A stretch of DNA of 33,627 nt from Lachnospiraceae bacterium (GTDB lineage Bacteria > Bacillota > Clostridia > Lachnospirales > Lachnospiraceae). A program made the translations under genes and the position numbers. The number at the start of each line of letters is the position of its first letter. Within the stretch, counting starts at the first letter, position 1. Below the pieces are notes generated by a model. That model had not been told where the DNA came from. It saw only the letters and a program-made list of their open reading frames with translations, and made no database searches. Of this stretch, positions 16,486 through 24,319 are shown piece by piece. The stretch is from NCBI GenBank assembly GCA_004558185.1, contig SFDP01000044.1:1-33627 (forward strand), given 5' to 3'.

Positions 16486-17296
16486 GAAGAAGTTTTGGCT
16501 CATGGGACCTTATCTTTTCTGGTCCATAGCCTTTATCATCATTCCCTTGTGTATGGTGATATACTATGGAATAACCGATAAGACAGGCTCCCTGACCTGG
16601 GAAAATATTCTGTCTATTTCCACTCCCGAGCATTTAAAGGCACTGGGGCTGTCTCTTTTGCTGTCTTTTATCAGCACCCTGATCTGTCTGATTTTGGCTT
16701 ACCCGCTGGCCTCCATTCTGACCACCATGAGCAGAAATCAGCACAGCTTTATCGTGTTAATTTTCATTCTTCCCATGTGGATGAATTTTTTGCTTCGTAC
16801 CCTGGCCTGGCAGACACTTTTGGAAAAAACCGGTGTGATCAATCATATCCTCTCCTTTTTCAGGCTGCCTTCTTTGAATATTATTAATACTCCCTATGCC
16901 ATCGTTCTGGGAATGGTTTATAATTTCCTTCCCTTTATGGTGCTTCCCATTTACAATTCTCTGAGTAAAATTGATAAAAATATCATTAATGCAGCAAGGG
17001 ATTTGGGAGCTAATGGAGTTCAGACCTTTCTTCGAATCACCTTTCCTCTTTCTCTGCCGGGGGTAATCAGCGGAATCACTATGGTGTTTATTCCTGCACT
17101 GACCACCTTTGTGATCAGCAATCTGTTAGGGGGAAGTAAAATTTTATTAATTGGCAATATCATAGAGCAGGAATTCACTCAGGCCTCTAACTGGCATATT
17201 GGCAGTGGTCTGTCCATTGTCCTGATGATCTTCATTCTCATCAGTATGATCGTCTCTGCTCTGTTAGATAAAGATGGGGAGGGTACCTTGCTATGA
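16478..17296 (+). CDS. potB: Spermidine/putrescine ABC transporter permease
   Basis: An inner permease subunit of 272 residues with about six membrane segments, the first at residues 12-30 and the last near the C-terminus. The EAA-type loop that docks to PotA is NAARDLGANGVQTFLRITFP (starting at residue 171). RTLAWQTLLEKTGVIN is typical of PotB. It overlaps potA by eight bases and the next gene by four (ATGA), so the three transport genes are made as a coupled set. Confidence 0.95.
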   Translation: MNKKKFWLMGPYLFWSIAFIIIPLCMVIYYGITDKTGSLTWENILSISTPEHLKALGLSLLLSFISTLICLILAYPLASILTTMSRNQHSFIVLIFILPMWMNFLLRTLAWQTLLEKTGVINHILSFFRLPSLNIINTPYAIVLGMVYNFLPFMVLPIYNSLSKIDKNIINAARDLGANGVQTFLRITFPLSLPGVISGITMVFIPALTTFVISNLLGGSKILLIGNIIEQEFTQASNWHIGSGLSIVLMIFILISMIVSALLDKDGEGTLL

Positions 17297-19173
17297 AAAA
17301 TTTCTTATCCTTACAGGCAAGACGTGTGTATATCGGCCTAATTATGCTTTTTTTGTATGCTCCCATCATTACTCTGATTGTATTGTCCTTCAATGCTTCC
17401 AGAAGCCGGGCCAAATGGGGCGGCTTCACCCTGAATTGGTACAGAGCTCTTTTTGAAAATGAGGCCGTTATGCAGGCTTTGTACAATACCCTGGCCATTG
17501 CTCTTTTGTCTTCCCTTATTGCGACTGTAATCGGTACCATTTCCTGTATCGCCATAAACGGCATGAAAAAAAGAGGAAGAACTATTTTCATGGGAATAAC
17601 CAATATTCCCATGCTTAATGCAGATATCGTAACCGGAATTTCCCTGATGCTTTTGTTCATCAGCCTGGGAGTGAGATTTGGCTTCAACACAATTCTGCTC
17701 TCTCACATTACCTTCAATATCCCTTATGTGATCTTAAGCGTAATGCCCAGAATGAAGCAGCTAAATCCCAGTGTTTATGAAGCCGCATTAGATTTAGGCG
17801 CCTCTCCTTTAAAGGCTTATTTCAAGGTTGTTCTTCCTGATTTGATGCCAGCCATTCAATCTGGATTTCTAATGGCCTTTACCATGTCCCTGGATGATTT
17901 CATTATCACTCACTTTACTAAAGGTCCGGGAATCGACACGCTTTCTACCAAAATATATACAGAGGTAAAAAAGGGAATCAAACCGGAAATGTATGCCTTG
18001 TCTACTCTTATCTTCGTCACCGTTCTCGTGCTTCTGGTTCTGGTAAATAAAACGCCTGTGCCCGAGAAGAAGATTAGACGGCTTCCGGTTCATGGTCTGA
18101 CAGGAAAGCCCTGGTTTAAATATGGATTGACCGGCATTCTTCTGCTTCTTATCGGCGGTGGACTTATCTTTGGCATAACAGGACTTGATGAGCCAAAAAT
18201 AGAACAGGTGATCGTTTACAACTGGGGAGAATATCTGGATCCTGAAGTAATTAAAATGTTTGAGGAAGAGACCGGGATACAGGTAATTTATGATGAATTT
18301 GAAACCAATGAAATCATGTATCCCAAGGTTGAGGCCGGCACCTCAGCATATGATGTCATCTGTCCCTCCGATTACATGATTGAAAAAATGATTGAGAATG
18401 ACCTTTTGCTGGAAATTGATTTCAGCCGTATCCCCAATGCTGCCAATATTGGAGAGCAATATTATGAGCAATCCAAGGCCTTTGATCCCCAAAATAAATA
18501 TTCCGTTCCTTATTGCTGGGGTACCGTAGGCATTCTGTATAATAAAACCATGGTTGAAGAGCCGGTGGATAGCTGGTCCATTCTTTGGGATGAACGGTAT
18601 AAAAATAATATTCTGATGCAGGATTCTGTCCGCGATGCATTTATGGTTGCTTTGAAATTAAGCGGATATTCCATGAACTCTATTGACAAAGAGGAGTTAA
18701 GACAGGCAAAGGAGCTTTTGATCAGGCAGCAGCCTCTTGTACAGGCCTATGTAGTGGATCAGGTTAGGGATAAAATGATTGGCGGTGAAGCTGCCCTGGG
18801 CGTAATTTACTCTGGCGAAGCTATCTATACTAAGCGGGAAAATTCGGATCTTGAATACGTGATCCCAAAGGAAGGAACCAATGTATGGATCGACTCCTGG
18901 GTAATTCCCAAAACCTCCAAAAACAAGGAGAATGCTGAAACCTTTATCAACTATATGTGCCGGGCCGATATTGCACTGATGAACTTTGAGTACATTACCT
19001 ACTCTACCCCTAATGATGCCGCAAGAGCCTTGATCGAGGATGAGGATATCCGTAATTCCACTATTGCCTTTCCGGATCTGAACCAATATGACCATCTTGA
19101 AACCTTTACCTACATCGGTGAAGACGGTGATGCTCTTTATAACAAGCTCTGGAAGGAAGTAAAATCTCAGTAA
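17293..19173 (+). CDS. potCD: Fused spermidine/putrescine permease and substrate-binding protein (PotC-PotD)
   Basis: A 626-residue fusion. Residues 1-255 are PotC, with six membrane segments and an EAA loop at 163-182 (EAALDLGASPLKAYFKVVLP). A further membrane segment at about 277-296 carries the chain outside the cell, and residues about 305-626 are a PotD-like periplasmic-binding domain (VIVYNWGEYLDPEVIKMFEE, YDVICPSDYMIEKMI, VPYCWGTVGILYNK). The extra segment replaces the lipoprotein anchor a Gram-positive PotD would need. The reading frame is continuous. Such fusions are known in Clostridia. The gene ends at the terminator at 19178-19238. Confidence 0.95.
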   Translation: MKNFLSLQARRVYIGLIMLFLYAPIITLIVLSFNASRSRAKWGGFTLNWYRALFENEAVMQALYNTLAIALLSSLIATVIGTISCIAINGMKKRGRTIFMGITNIPMLNADIVTGISLMLLFISLGVRFGFNTILLSHITFNIPYVILSVMPRMKQLNPSVYEAALDLGASPLKAYFKVVLPDLMPAIQSGFLMAFTMSLDDFIITHFTKGPGIDTLSTKIYTEVKKGIKPEMYALSTLIFVTVLVLLVLVNKTPVPEKKIRRLPVHGLTGKPWFKYGLTGILLLLIGGGLIFGITGLDEPKIEQVIVYNWGEYLDPEVIKMFEEETGIQVIYDEFETNEIMYPKVEAGTSAYDVICPSDYMIEKMIENDLLLEIDFSRIPNAANIGEQYYEQSKAFDPQNKYSVPYCWGTVGILYNKTMVEEPVDSWSILWDERYKNNILMQDSVRDAFMVALKLSGYSMNSIDKEELRQAKELLIRQQPLVQAYVVDQVRDKMIGGEAALGVIYSGEAIYTKRENSDLEYVIPKEGTNVWIDSWVIPKTSKNKENAETFINYMCRADIALMNFEYITYSTPNDAARALIEDEDIRNSTIAFPDLNQYDHLETFTYIGEDGDALYNKLWKEVKSQ

Positions 19174-19177
19174 ACAA

Positions 19178-19238
19178 AGAAACCGATGCAAAGGGCAGGT
19201 TCAGCTTTTCTTACCTTAACCTTTACATCGGTTTTCTT
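19178..19238. terminator. Terminator shared by the pot operon and trpS
   Basis: Stem AAACCGATG-c-AAAGG / CCTTT-a-CATCGGTTT with a 25-base loop and flanking A/T runs, between the convergent potCD and trpS genes. Confidence 0.85.
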
Positions 19239-20241
19239 ATCTTATTCTTTCCGGAAAGCCTATCTTCTTTTCCACCTTACGCAATGTCTTGTTGGCATAA
19301 TAATCCGCTTTCTGAGCATTTTCCTTAATCACGCCATCAATGTACGCCTTATCCTTGGACAGACGGCTGAATTCTTCCTGTACAGGCTTGAGTACAGCCA
19401 CCACTGCTTCACCCACTGCCAGCTTAAATTCTCCGTATCCCTTCCCTTCAAATTCCTTCACCGCTTCAGCAGTAGATTTATTCGTACAGGTACAGTAAAT
19501 ATCCAGGAGATTTTTTATTCCGGGCTGCTCATCTCTATAGCAGATGCAGGCATCAGAATCGGTAACTGCTCTTTTAAATTTACGAATAACGGTATCCGGA
19601 TCATCCATCAGCAGAATGCTGGCATTGGGATTTTCATCGGATTTGCTCATTTTCTTCAAAGGATCCTGAAGACTCATGATTTTTGCTCCGGTTTTACCGA
19701 TATAGGGCTCCGGTACAGTAAATACCTCCCCATAAATTCCATTAAATCTCTGTGCAATATCTCTTGTAATTTCTAAATGCTGGAGCTGATCCTTCCCTAC
19801 AGGTACTACATCCGATTGAAAAAGCAAAATATCTGCCGCCATCAAAACCGGATAAGTAAAAAGTCCGGCATTAATATTGTCTGTATGCTTGGCCGCCTTA
19901 TCTTTAAACTGGGTCATCCGATTCAGCTCACCCATATAGGTAAAACAATTTAATATCCAGGCCAACTGAGAATGCCCGGACACATGGGACTGGTAATAAA
20001 TGCAGTTCTTTTTAGGATCAAGACCTGCTGCAATATACAGAGTCAGCAGATTTCTCGCCCTCTTTCTAAGCTCAGCCGGCTCCTGTCTGACTGTGATAGA
20101 GTGTAAATCCACTACAGAATAAAAGCATTCGTATTCATCACTCAGGGTAAGCCAATTTTTCAGCGCCCCCAGGTAATTTCCCAAAGTAAGATTACCGGTA
20201 GCCTGCATACCACTGAATAATACCTTCTTCCCGTCAATCAT
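19237..20241 (-). CDS. trpS: Tryptophanyl-tRNA synthetase
   Basis: A class I synthetase charging tRNA-Trp. FSGMQATGNLTLGNYLGAL contains the HIGH-equivalent (TLGN, about residues 19-22) and KMSKS is at 197-201; the GxDQxxH-like element is VGKDQLQHLE. 334 residues is normal. GGGAGG lies about seven bases before the ATG. The promoter at 20277-20305 leaves a leader of only about 30 bases, too short for a T-box, so expression is probably not tRNA-controlled at that level. It is a single gene ending at the shared terminator. Confidence 0.97.
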   Translation of the reverse strand: MIDGKKVLFSGMQATGNLTLGNYLGALKNWLTLSDEYECFYSVVDLHSITVRQEPAELRKRARNLLTLYIAAGLDPKKNCIYYQSHVSGHSQLAWILNCFTYMGELNRMTQFKDKAAKHTDNINAGLFTYPVLMAADILLFQSDVVPVGKDQLQHLEITRDIAQRFNGIYGEVFTVPEPYIGKTGAKIMSLQDPLKKMSKSDENPNASILLMDDPDTVIRKFKRAVTDSDACICYRDEQPGIKNLLDIYCTCTNKSTAEAVKEFEGKGYGEFKLAVGEAVVAVLKPVQEEFSRLSKDKAYIDGVIKENAQKADYYANKTLRKVEKKIGFPERIR

Positions 20242-20276
20242 TATCGTTCCTCCCTGTTCTTTTTGACACTTAAATC

Positions 20277-20305
20277 AGTGTAACATTCCCCTAATGGCAA
20301 GTCAA
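20277..20305 (-). promoter_or_regulatory. Predicted sigma-70 promoter of trpS
   Basis: On the minus strand TTGACT (20305-20300), a 17-base spacer and TACACT (20282-20277). This lies between the exported-protein cluster and trpS. Confidence 0.75.
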
Positions 20306-20323
20306 GAAAGGATAGGTTTAAAA

Positions 20324-21253
20324 TTAATAGGTAATGGTGGCTGACTCTATTGTCTGTTCTGTCTTTGAGCAAATCAGGTCTATATAACTGTAGCTTTGAT
20401 AGCTGCGTACTCCATTACAGCCTCCGTCAACATGAAAATCTCCTCCATGTCCGCAGCCTCCGCAGTATGTCACCCCATCCTCTCTTATCTCGTACATCCA
20501 GCCGGTACATTCACAGTATACTGGTGAGATTCCTGTTTTATATCCATAGCACCCGCCTTCAGCAGCGGCATCTCCTTCATGGACATGGTAGGTATAAGAT
20601 ATTTTTAAATTTCCTGCAGCATCCTGCTGTCCGTCAACAAAGCCTTGTGCATAGAAGGCTGCATTATCTGCTCCGTTTCCCCTCAAAAGTGTGCCATTAA
20701 CCCAGGCTGCCGCCCCTGCTGAGAGATTTCCTGCTGTGGCAGCGTGATAATAGACCGGGTAACCGGTGTTCGTTGTTGTGGTATGAGACAGGTCTGCGTG
20801 ATTTCCGGCTGTCTCGTTCTCATAATACAGCAGATTCCCTGCCTTGTCCGTTGCCTGTAGCTGGCTCACACTTCCCACAGACTGAGAATTTAAAATTCCG
20901 GTCTTGATTTCTCCAAAGCTCAAGGCGGTCTTTTGTGCTTGTGTATCTACTTCTCTCAATCCTTTGTCCTGCACTGCACTTCCATCACTTCTAAAATAGG
21001 TTCCTATAGCTGCCAAGGTATCTACAGTTTCTACTTTGTACCGATTTTCCAGCTTGTCCATTTCCTCTGCCAGATAGACTAGATCTTTGGCAGAAAAAAA
21101 CACTTTTCCATTCTCATAATTAATACTGCCCTTGGACAAGAGCTTCGTACTGCGTCCTCCACCTTCTGCTAAGGCCGTTATGCTTATGGTCAGCGCTCCT
21201 GCCAGTCCCAGCAGAATCATTCCCACTTTTTTTCCTGTTTTTCTCTTATTCAA
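20324..21253 (-). CDS. Secreted protein of unknown function with cysteine-rich C-terminal part
   Basis: I do not recognise this family. From the TTG at 21253 the protein is 309 residues: a basic start (NKRKTGKK), a hydrophobic signal segment ending SITALAEGGG, a helical stretch (FFSAKDLVYLAEEMDKLENRY), a long Gly/Ala/Thr-rich middle and a C-terminal part with clustered Cys/Gly/His (YCECTGWMYEIREDGVTYCG, CGHGGDFHVDGGC) that could form disulfides or bind metal. The TTG is preferred because GGGGAGG lies seven bases upstream and it overlaps the previous stop as TTGA. It is the last of a coupled three-gene set and is likely exported with its partners. Confidence 0.82.
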   Translation of the reverse strand: MNKRKTGKKVGMILLGLAGALTISITALAEGGGRSTKLLSKGSINYENGKVFFSAKDLVYLAEEMDKLENRYKVETVDTLAAIGTYFRSDGSAVQDKGLREVDTQAQKTALSFGEIKTGILNSQSVGSVSQLQATDKAGNLLYYENETAGNHADLSHTTTTNTGYPVYYHAATAGNLSAGAAAWVNGTLLRGNGADNAAFYAQGFVDGQQDAAGNLKISYTYHVHEGDAAAEGGCYGYKTGISPVYCECTGWMYEIREDGVTYCGGCGHGGDFHVDGGCNGVRSYQSYSYIDLICSKTEQTIESATITY

Positions 21254-21483
21254 GTTTGTACCTCCCCACATTCCTGCACTAATTCCTTAAGTTCCTCTTT
21301 AAGGTACTCAATATCCTGTTCATACAACTGCAGCATTACTTCAGTCGCTCTCATTCCTCCTCTGGTTCCCAATGCCCTTTCCTCGGCACGTGCGGCGACG
21401 GACAGAAAAAAAGAAGCTGCCAAAATGACTATTGCTGCCGGAATCCATTGAGTCCCTTTATTTCTTTTCAGATCGTATGGCAA
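21250..21483 (-). CDS. Small exported protein of unknown function
   Basis: 77 residues starting at a TTG: a basic N-terminus (PYDLKRNKGTQW), a hydrophobic segment IPAAIVILAASFFLSVAARA that looks like a signal peptide with a likely cut after ARA, and a short helical mature part with many Glu/Leu (EVMLQLYEQDIEYLKEELKE). The start is only three bases after the previous stop, with GGGGGAA as ribosome site inside the upstream gene, and the stop overlaps the next start. Not a family I know. The mature helix could pair with the coiled-coil partner upstream, but that is inference. Confidence 0.75.
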   Translation of the reverse strand: MPYDLKRNKGTQWIPAAIVILAASFFLSVAARAEERALGTRGGMRATEVMLQLYEQDIEYLKEELKELVQECGEVQT

Positions 21484-21486
21484 TGA

Positions 21487-22572
21487 CTATTCCCCCTTTT
21501 TTCCATATAGATTCAATGTTTGCGTACTCTGATCGTAGTCAAAATACAGAATATTTCCTTTTGTTGAACTGATTTTCTTTTCCAACTGCTCCCATTTTGA
21601 GTTAAGCAGTCTCTCCAGCTCACCTATTTTATTCTGCAGTTGAATAAGACTGGTTTCAGCCTGGGCAAGCTGAGTATGGATATCCTGCTTCTGATTATTC
21701 ATTTTCTCCTCTGTCTGAATCAACTTGTCATTCAGTTCCTTTTGCAGATCATGGATACTGCCCTCCGTCTGCGACAGCTTTCCATCGAACTCCTTATTCA
21801 GGTCGCTTATACTGTTTTCCGTTTGAGACAGCTTTCCGCTCAATTCATGCTCTAAATCACTGATGCTGCCCTCCGTCTGGGACAGTTTTCCATTGAGTTC
21901 CTTATTCAGGTCACTTATACTGTTTTCCGTTTGAGATAGCTTTCCGCTCAATTCCTGCTCTAAATTACTGATACTTCCCTCTGCCTCGGACAGCTTTCCA
22001 CTCAGCTTCTGCTCTAAATCACTGATACTTCCCTCTGTTTGGGATAGCTTTCCTCCCATTTCATGCTGTAAATCAGCCAGATTGCTTTCTGTCTGGTACA
22101 GTTTTCCGCTTAATTCCTGCTGCATATAGGTAATCTGATCTAGCAGGGCTTTATAGTTCTCCAGCCTCTCCACTTCTTCCTTATTAGAAGGCAGCATTTT
22201 CAATTCAATAATTCTTTTGATTGCCTCATTGGCAATCTGATTGATCTCCTCCTGTGTTATGTCTGCGTCACGATATACCACAGTTTTCACTTCCAATTGA
22301 TTAATTACCGTCTCCAATAATTCTTCCAGATCTTTTAGAGATAATTCCTTTGTATCCATTTCATTGAATTTCTTCTCAACAGCATCATTAATTTCCTTTG
22401 TCAGTATTTTGATCTCTGCTTCATCAATGGAAGCAGAATAATTCTTAATTGCTTCCTCAATCCCCCTCTCTGCTTCATAGCTCTGATTGGCATTAAAGAA
22501 CAGAAGGCAGGCAATAATAAAGATCAAGGTAGCCGTCATAATCAATAAACTAATAATTTTTCTTCCTCGCAT
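21487..22572 (-). CDS. Membrane-anchored coiled-coil protein with nine 18-residue repeats
   Basis: A 361-residue protein of unknown function. One membrane segment (about residues 8-27) is followed by a charged helical stalk and, at about 156-317, nine tandem copies of an 18-residue unit with consensus GKLSQTEGSISDLEQELS, the last two degenerate. It ends in a short beta-type tail (GNILYFDYDQSTQTLNLYG). An 18-residue period (7+11) gives an almost straight coiled coil, so this is probably a stiff surface stalk. I chose the ATG at 22572, which has AGGAG six bases upstream; an ATG two codons earlier abuts that site. It heads a coupled cluster with the two exported genes downstream. Confidence 0.85.
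   Translation of the reverse strand: MRGRKIISLLIMTATLIFIIACLLFFNANQSYEAERGIEEAIKNYSASIDEAEIKILTKEINDAVEKKFNEMDTKELSLKDLEELLETVINQLEVKTVVYRDADITQEEINQIANEAIKRIIELKMLPSNKEEVERLENYKALLDQITYMQQELSGKLYQTESNLADLQHEMGGKLSQTEGSISDLEQKLSGKLSEAEGSISNLEQELSGKLSQTENSISDLNKELNGKLSQTEGSISDLEHELSGKLSQTENSISDLNKEFDGKLSQTEGSIHDLQKELNDKLIQTEEKMNNQKQDIHTQLAQAETSLIQLQNKIGELERLLNSKWEQLEKKISSTKGNILYFDYDQSTQTLNLYGKKGE
21622..22107. repeat. In-frame 54-bp tandem repeats encoding the coiled-coil stalk
   Basis: Nine units of 54 bases lie in frame. The central six are very similar at DNA level and alternate two versions (GSISDLE and NSISDLN types). Copy number could change by slippage without breaking the frame. Confidence 0.88.
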
Positions 22573-22683
22573 AAACATCTCCTTTTCATTTTTTAATCAA
22601 TAAAATATACCTGTAGCTTACTCTTTTCTCATTCCTCCCTTCATAATTAAATTAAACTCAGTTGTGAAATAAAAGGAATCCGC

Positions 22684-22847
22684 TAATATAACGGTTCATA
22701 AATAACTCGACTATAAACGCAGAATATTTTTTTGAGTGTGCAGTTTCAAAAACGTAGGCGTAGCGGGCTACACTGAAGATTTTGAAGCTGTGCAATCGGA
22801 TAAATAGTCAAGTTATAGAGTCGGGTTATTTTGAAACCGTTATACTA
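22684..22847. repeat. Family A palindromic repeat (MITE-like), copy 3
   Basis: A complete copy, TAATATAACGGTT to AACCGTTATACTA, nearly identical to 6391-6553. Its right TA directly touches the left TA of the next element, as expected if one element inserted at the TA boundary of the other. Confidence 0.87.
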
Positions 22848-23010
22848 GTACAGCGAATATTAAGTAATTGGCAGTTTGAATTGCCTATTTCCCTGATAGC
22901 ACTACTCCCCAAGCCTCGACGTAGCCACCGCTACGTCTGCGTTTGTGAAGCAGCACTATCAGAAAAATATTCTGCGTCAAACTATCCAAAACTTAATTTT
23001 CGCTGTACTA
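22846..23010. repeat. 165-bp palindromic element with TAGTACAGCGAA ends
   Basis: Near-perfect inverted ends: TAGTACAGCGAATATTAAGT on the left, and the right end reads the same on the other strand except one base (GCGAAAATTAAGT). The interior has a CGTAGCCACCGCTACG hairpin and AGCAGCACTATCAGAAAAATATTCTGC, which resembles the interior of family A and of 4510-4712. Only one copy is seen here. Confidence 0.82.
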
Positions 23011-23053
23011 GGTTTCTAAATAACCGTACTAATTATTTAGAGACCGTTACACT
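23011..23053. repeat. Truncated palindromic element with CGGTTTCTAAATAA-type ends
   Basis: GGTTTCTAAATAA and TTATTTAGAGACC form a hairpin, and the right edge CCGTTACACTGG matches the right end of the 4510-4712 element. The left edge is cut exactly where the 22846-23010 element ends. Confidence 0.65.
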
Positions 23054-23205
23054 GGGGAAACCGGACACAGGGTTGACCCCTATGCTTGAATCTGGCAGAC
23101 ACCCATCAGATTTGTCAAAAGACAATGCACAAAGAAATTATGTTTGTAATATATCATATATATTTATTAAAATCAAGGGTTGTTTTATTTTATTTGTAAT
23201 AAATT

Positions 23206-23232
23206 AAAAAAGCCTGCAAACACAGGCTTTTT
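23206..23232. terminator. Bidirectional rho-independent terminator
   Basis: Perfect stem AAAAAGCCTG / CAGGCTTTTT with a short loop. On the minus strand it ends the Cys-rich gene, and possibly the whole GH13-DUF5662-Cys-rich set. Confidence 0.9.
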
Positions 23233-23335
23233 AATTGGATACTTCCTCTTGTTCTGCTGCTTTTGCAGCATTGTAATCTCAGGATTGTGTGTACCATCAC
23301 AAATCCCAGGTTGAAAGAATGACCTTCCTTCAACC

Positions 23336-23641
23336 TTATTGCTCTTCACATCCACAGGTACGGGGTTCATTTTCCATGTAAGGAAATTGGTTTCTGGGCA
23401 TTGGCGGAGGCGGTGGGCATGAAGGCCCCATCGTCGGTCTGTCACAGCCGCAGGAATTATTTCGGTCAGAGCCACCCCTATCGGAATTCCCTCTGTTACC
23501 ATTGTCACGGCACCAGTTATTTTCCCCACAGCCATCTTCACGACGTTCCCTGCAGCAGGATTTTTCCTCCTGGCAGCAGCGTCTCCCAAAACCATTACCA
23601 CAGCAGCTAAAAAGAATAATGAGTAAAAATAAAGAGTTCAT
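23336..23641 (-). CDS. Cysteine-rich small protein of unknown function
   Basis: 101 residues with 13 cysteines, many as CC pairs (SCCGNG, RRCCQEE, SCCRER) or CGC (SCGCDR, TCGCEE). It begins with a hydrophobic stretch MNSLFLLIILFSCCGNGFG that may act as a membrane segment or export signal. The middle is rich in Arg/Asn/Gly/Asp and followed by a proline run (CPPPPPMPRN). The ATG at 23641 has AAGGAG eight bases upstream. The composition recalls spore-coat or metal-binding small proteins of Clostridia, but I cannot assign it. It follows the DUF5662 gene after 54 bases and ends at a strong terminator, which supports a real gene. Confidence 0.75.
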   Translation of the reverse strand: MNSLFLLIILFSCCGNGFGRRCCQEEKSCCRERREDGCGENNWCRDNGNRGNSDRGGSDRNNSCGCDRPTMGPSCPPPPPMPRNQFPYMENEPRTCGCEEQ

Positions 23642-23695
23642 CGTCATCTCTCCTTTTTCTTTACTCTAAGATATTCATCTGCTGCGCCCCGGTGC

Positions 23696-24319
23696 CTATC
23701 CCAAATCGGTTAGGTCATACTCTTTCCTGAATTTATCCACAAGTCTCGGCCAATGAGCCGAACTGTCCCATAGATGTTTAGCCGGCATAATTTCTTTTTT
23801 AATAAAGCGAACCATCTCCTTCTGTCCCCGCTGATCCAAAATTTGCAGCAGCAGTTCCATAACTGTTCGCGTTTTTTTGTGGAGAGGGGCATCCTTTCTT
23901 CCACCCAGGTAGTAGGCAAGCGGGTTGTGCTGACTATAGCTTTCCTTGGCATAAACCTTGCTGGCAGCAATCCTATCCATAATCATTTCCAAAATATAAC
24001 GAATTGGCATTGGAGCAGGTGCCATGCCTCCCTCCACATTTTCTGTACTGTAATCGATCCAATACTCATAGTGGTGTTTATTTCTTCCTTTATGATGAAG
24101 CCATGCTTCCGAATATCCCCGCCATTCTCTTTCCGCATTATTAGGGCTCTGGTCACCCTGGTAAAATCTTGCGCCCACAAGAAACTCCACCGGACTGTAT
24201 TTAGAAAGATCATGGCAGATTCCCTGCCAATACAGCCCAATGGAAAAACATCCCTTCATGACCAGCCATCTATGATAGGTTATGGTTTTAAAATGCTGAT
24301 ATGCTTTCATCAAAATCAC
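23696..24319 (-). CDS. DUF5662 family protein
   Basis: A 207-residue cytosolic protein of unknown function matching the DUF5662 pattern. Conserved His/Asp-rich blocks are visible: HRWLVMKGCFSIGLYWQG followed by CHDLSKYSPVEF, then WLHHKGRNKHHYEYW, and further down MIMDRIAASKVY. The spread of His and Asp residues (CHD, HHKGRNKHH) suggests an HD-like metal-binding helical fold, which is inference. A GTG start at 24319 has AAGGAAG about six bases upstream; the ATG at 24310 is an alternative. It overlaps the end of the GH13 homologue by about 30 bases, so the two are coupled. Confidence 0.87.
   Translation of the reverse strand: MILMKAYQHFKTITYHRWLVMKGCFSIGLYWQGICHDLSKYSPVEFLVGARFYQGDQSPNNAEREWRGYSEAWLHHKGRNKHHYEYWIDYSTENVEGGMAPAPMPIRYILEMIMDRIAASKVYAKESYSQHNPLAYYLGGRKDAPLHKKTRTVMELLLQILDQRGQKEMVRFIKKEIMPAKHLWDSSAHWPRLVDKFRKEYDLTDLG

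Larger units (their letters stand above)
22573..23335. other. Repeat-filled intergenic region between the exported-protein cluster and the Cys-rich gene
   Basis: About 760 bases with no convincing gene. 22684-23053 is a back-to-back cluster of three palindromic elements. 23054-23205 is AT-rich with nothing I recognise. 23206-23232 is a terminator. 23254-23335 is the transcribed tail of the Cys-rich gene, with a hairpin AGGTTGAA / TTCAACCT near 23308-23335. Confidence 0.6.

Noticed and set aside
21622..22107. Tandem repeat array as a possible CRISPR
   Set aside because: Units are contiguous, in frame and encode coiled coil; there are no unique spacers.
22600..22660. Very short leader peptide (MRKE) before the coiled-coil gene
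   Set aside because: The ribosome site is too close to the ATG and nothing suggests attenuation.
22782..23207. Open frame of 141 codons on the plus strand across the repeat cluster
   Set aside because: It is made of palindromic repeat sequence, has no ribosome site and no protein-like pattern.
23185..23601. Minus-strand open frame overlapping the Cys-rich gene in another frame
   Set aside because: It runs through the terminator at 23206-23232, and the other frame has the better ribosome site and start.
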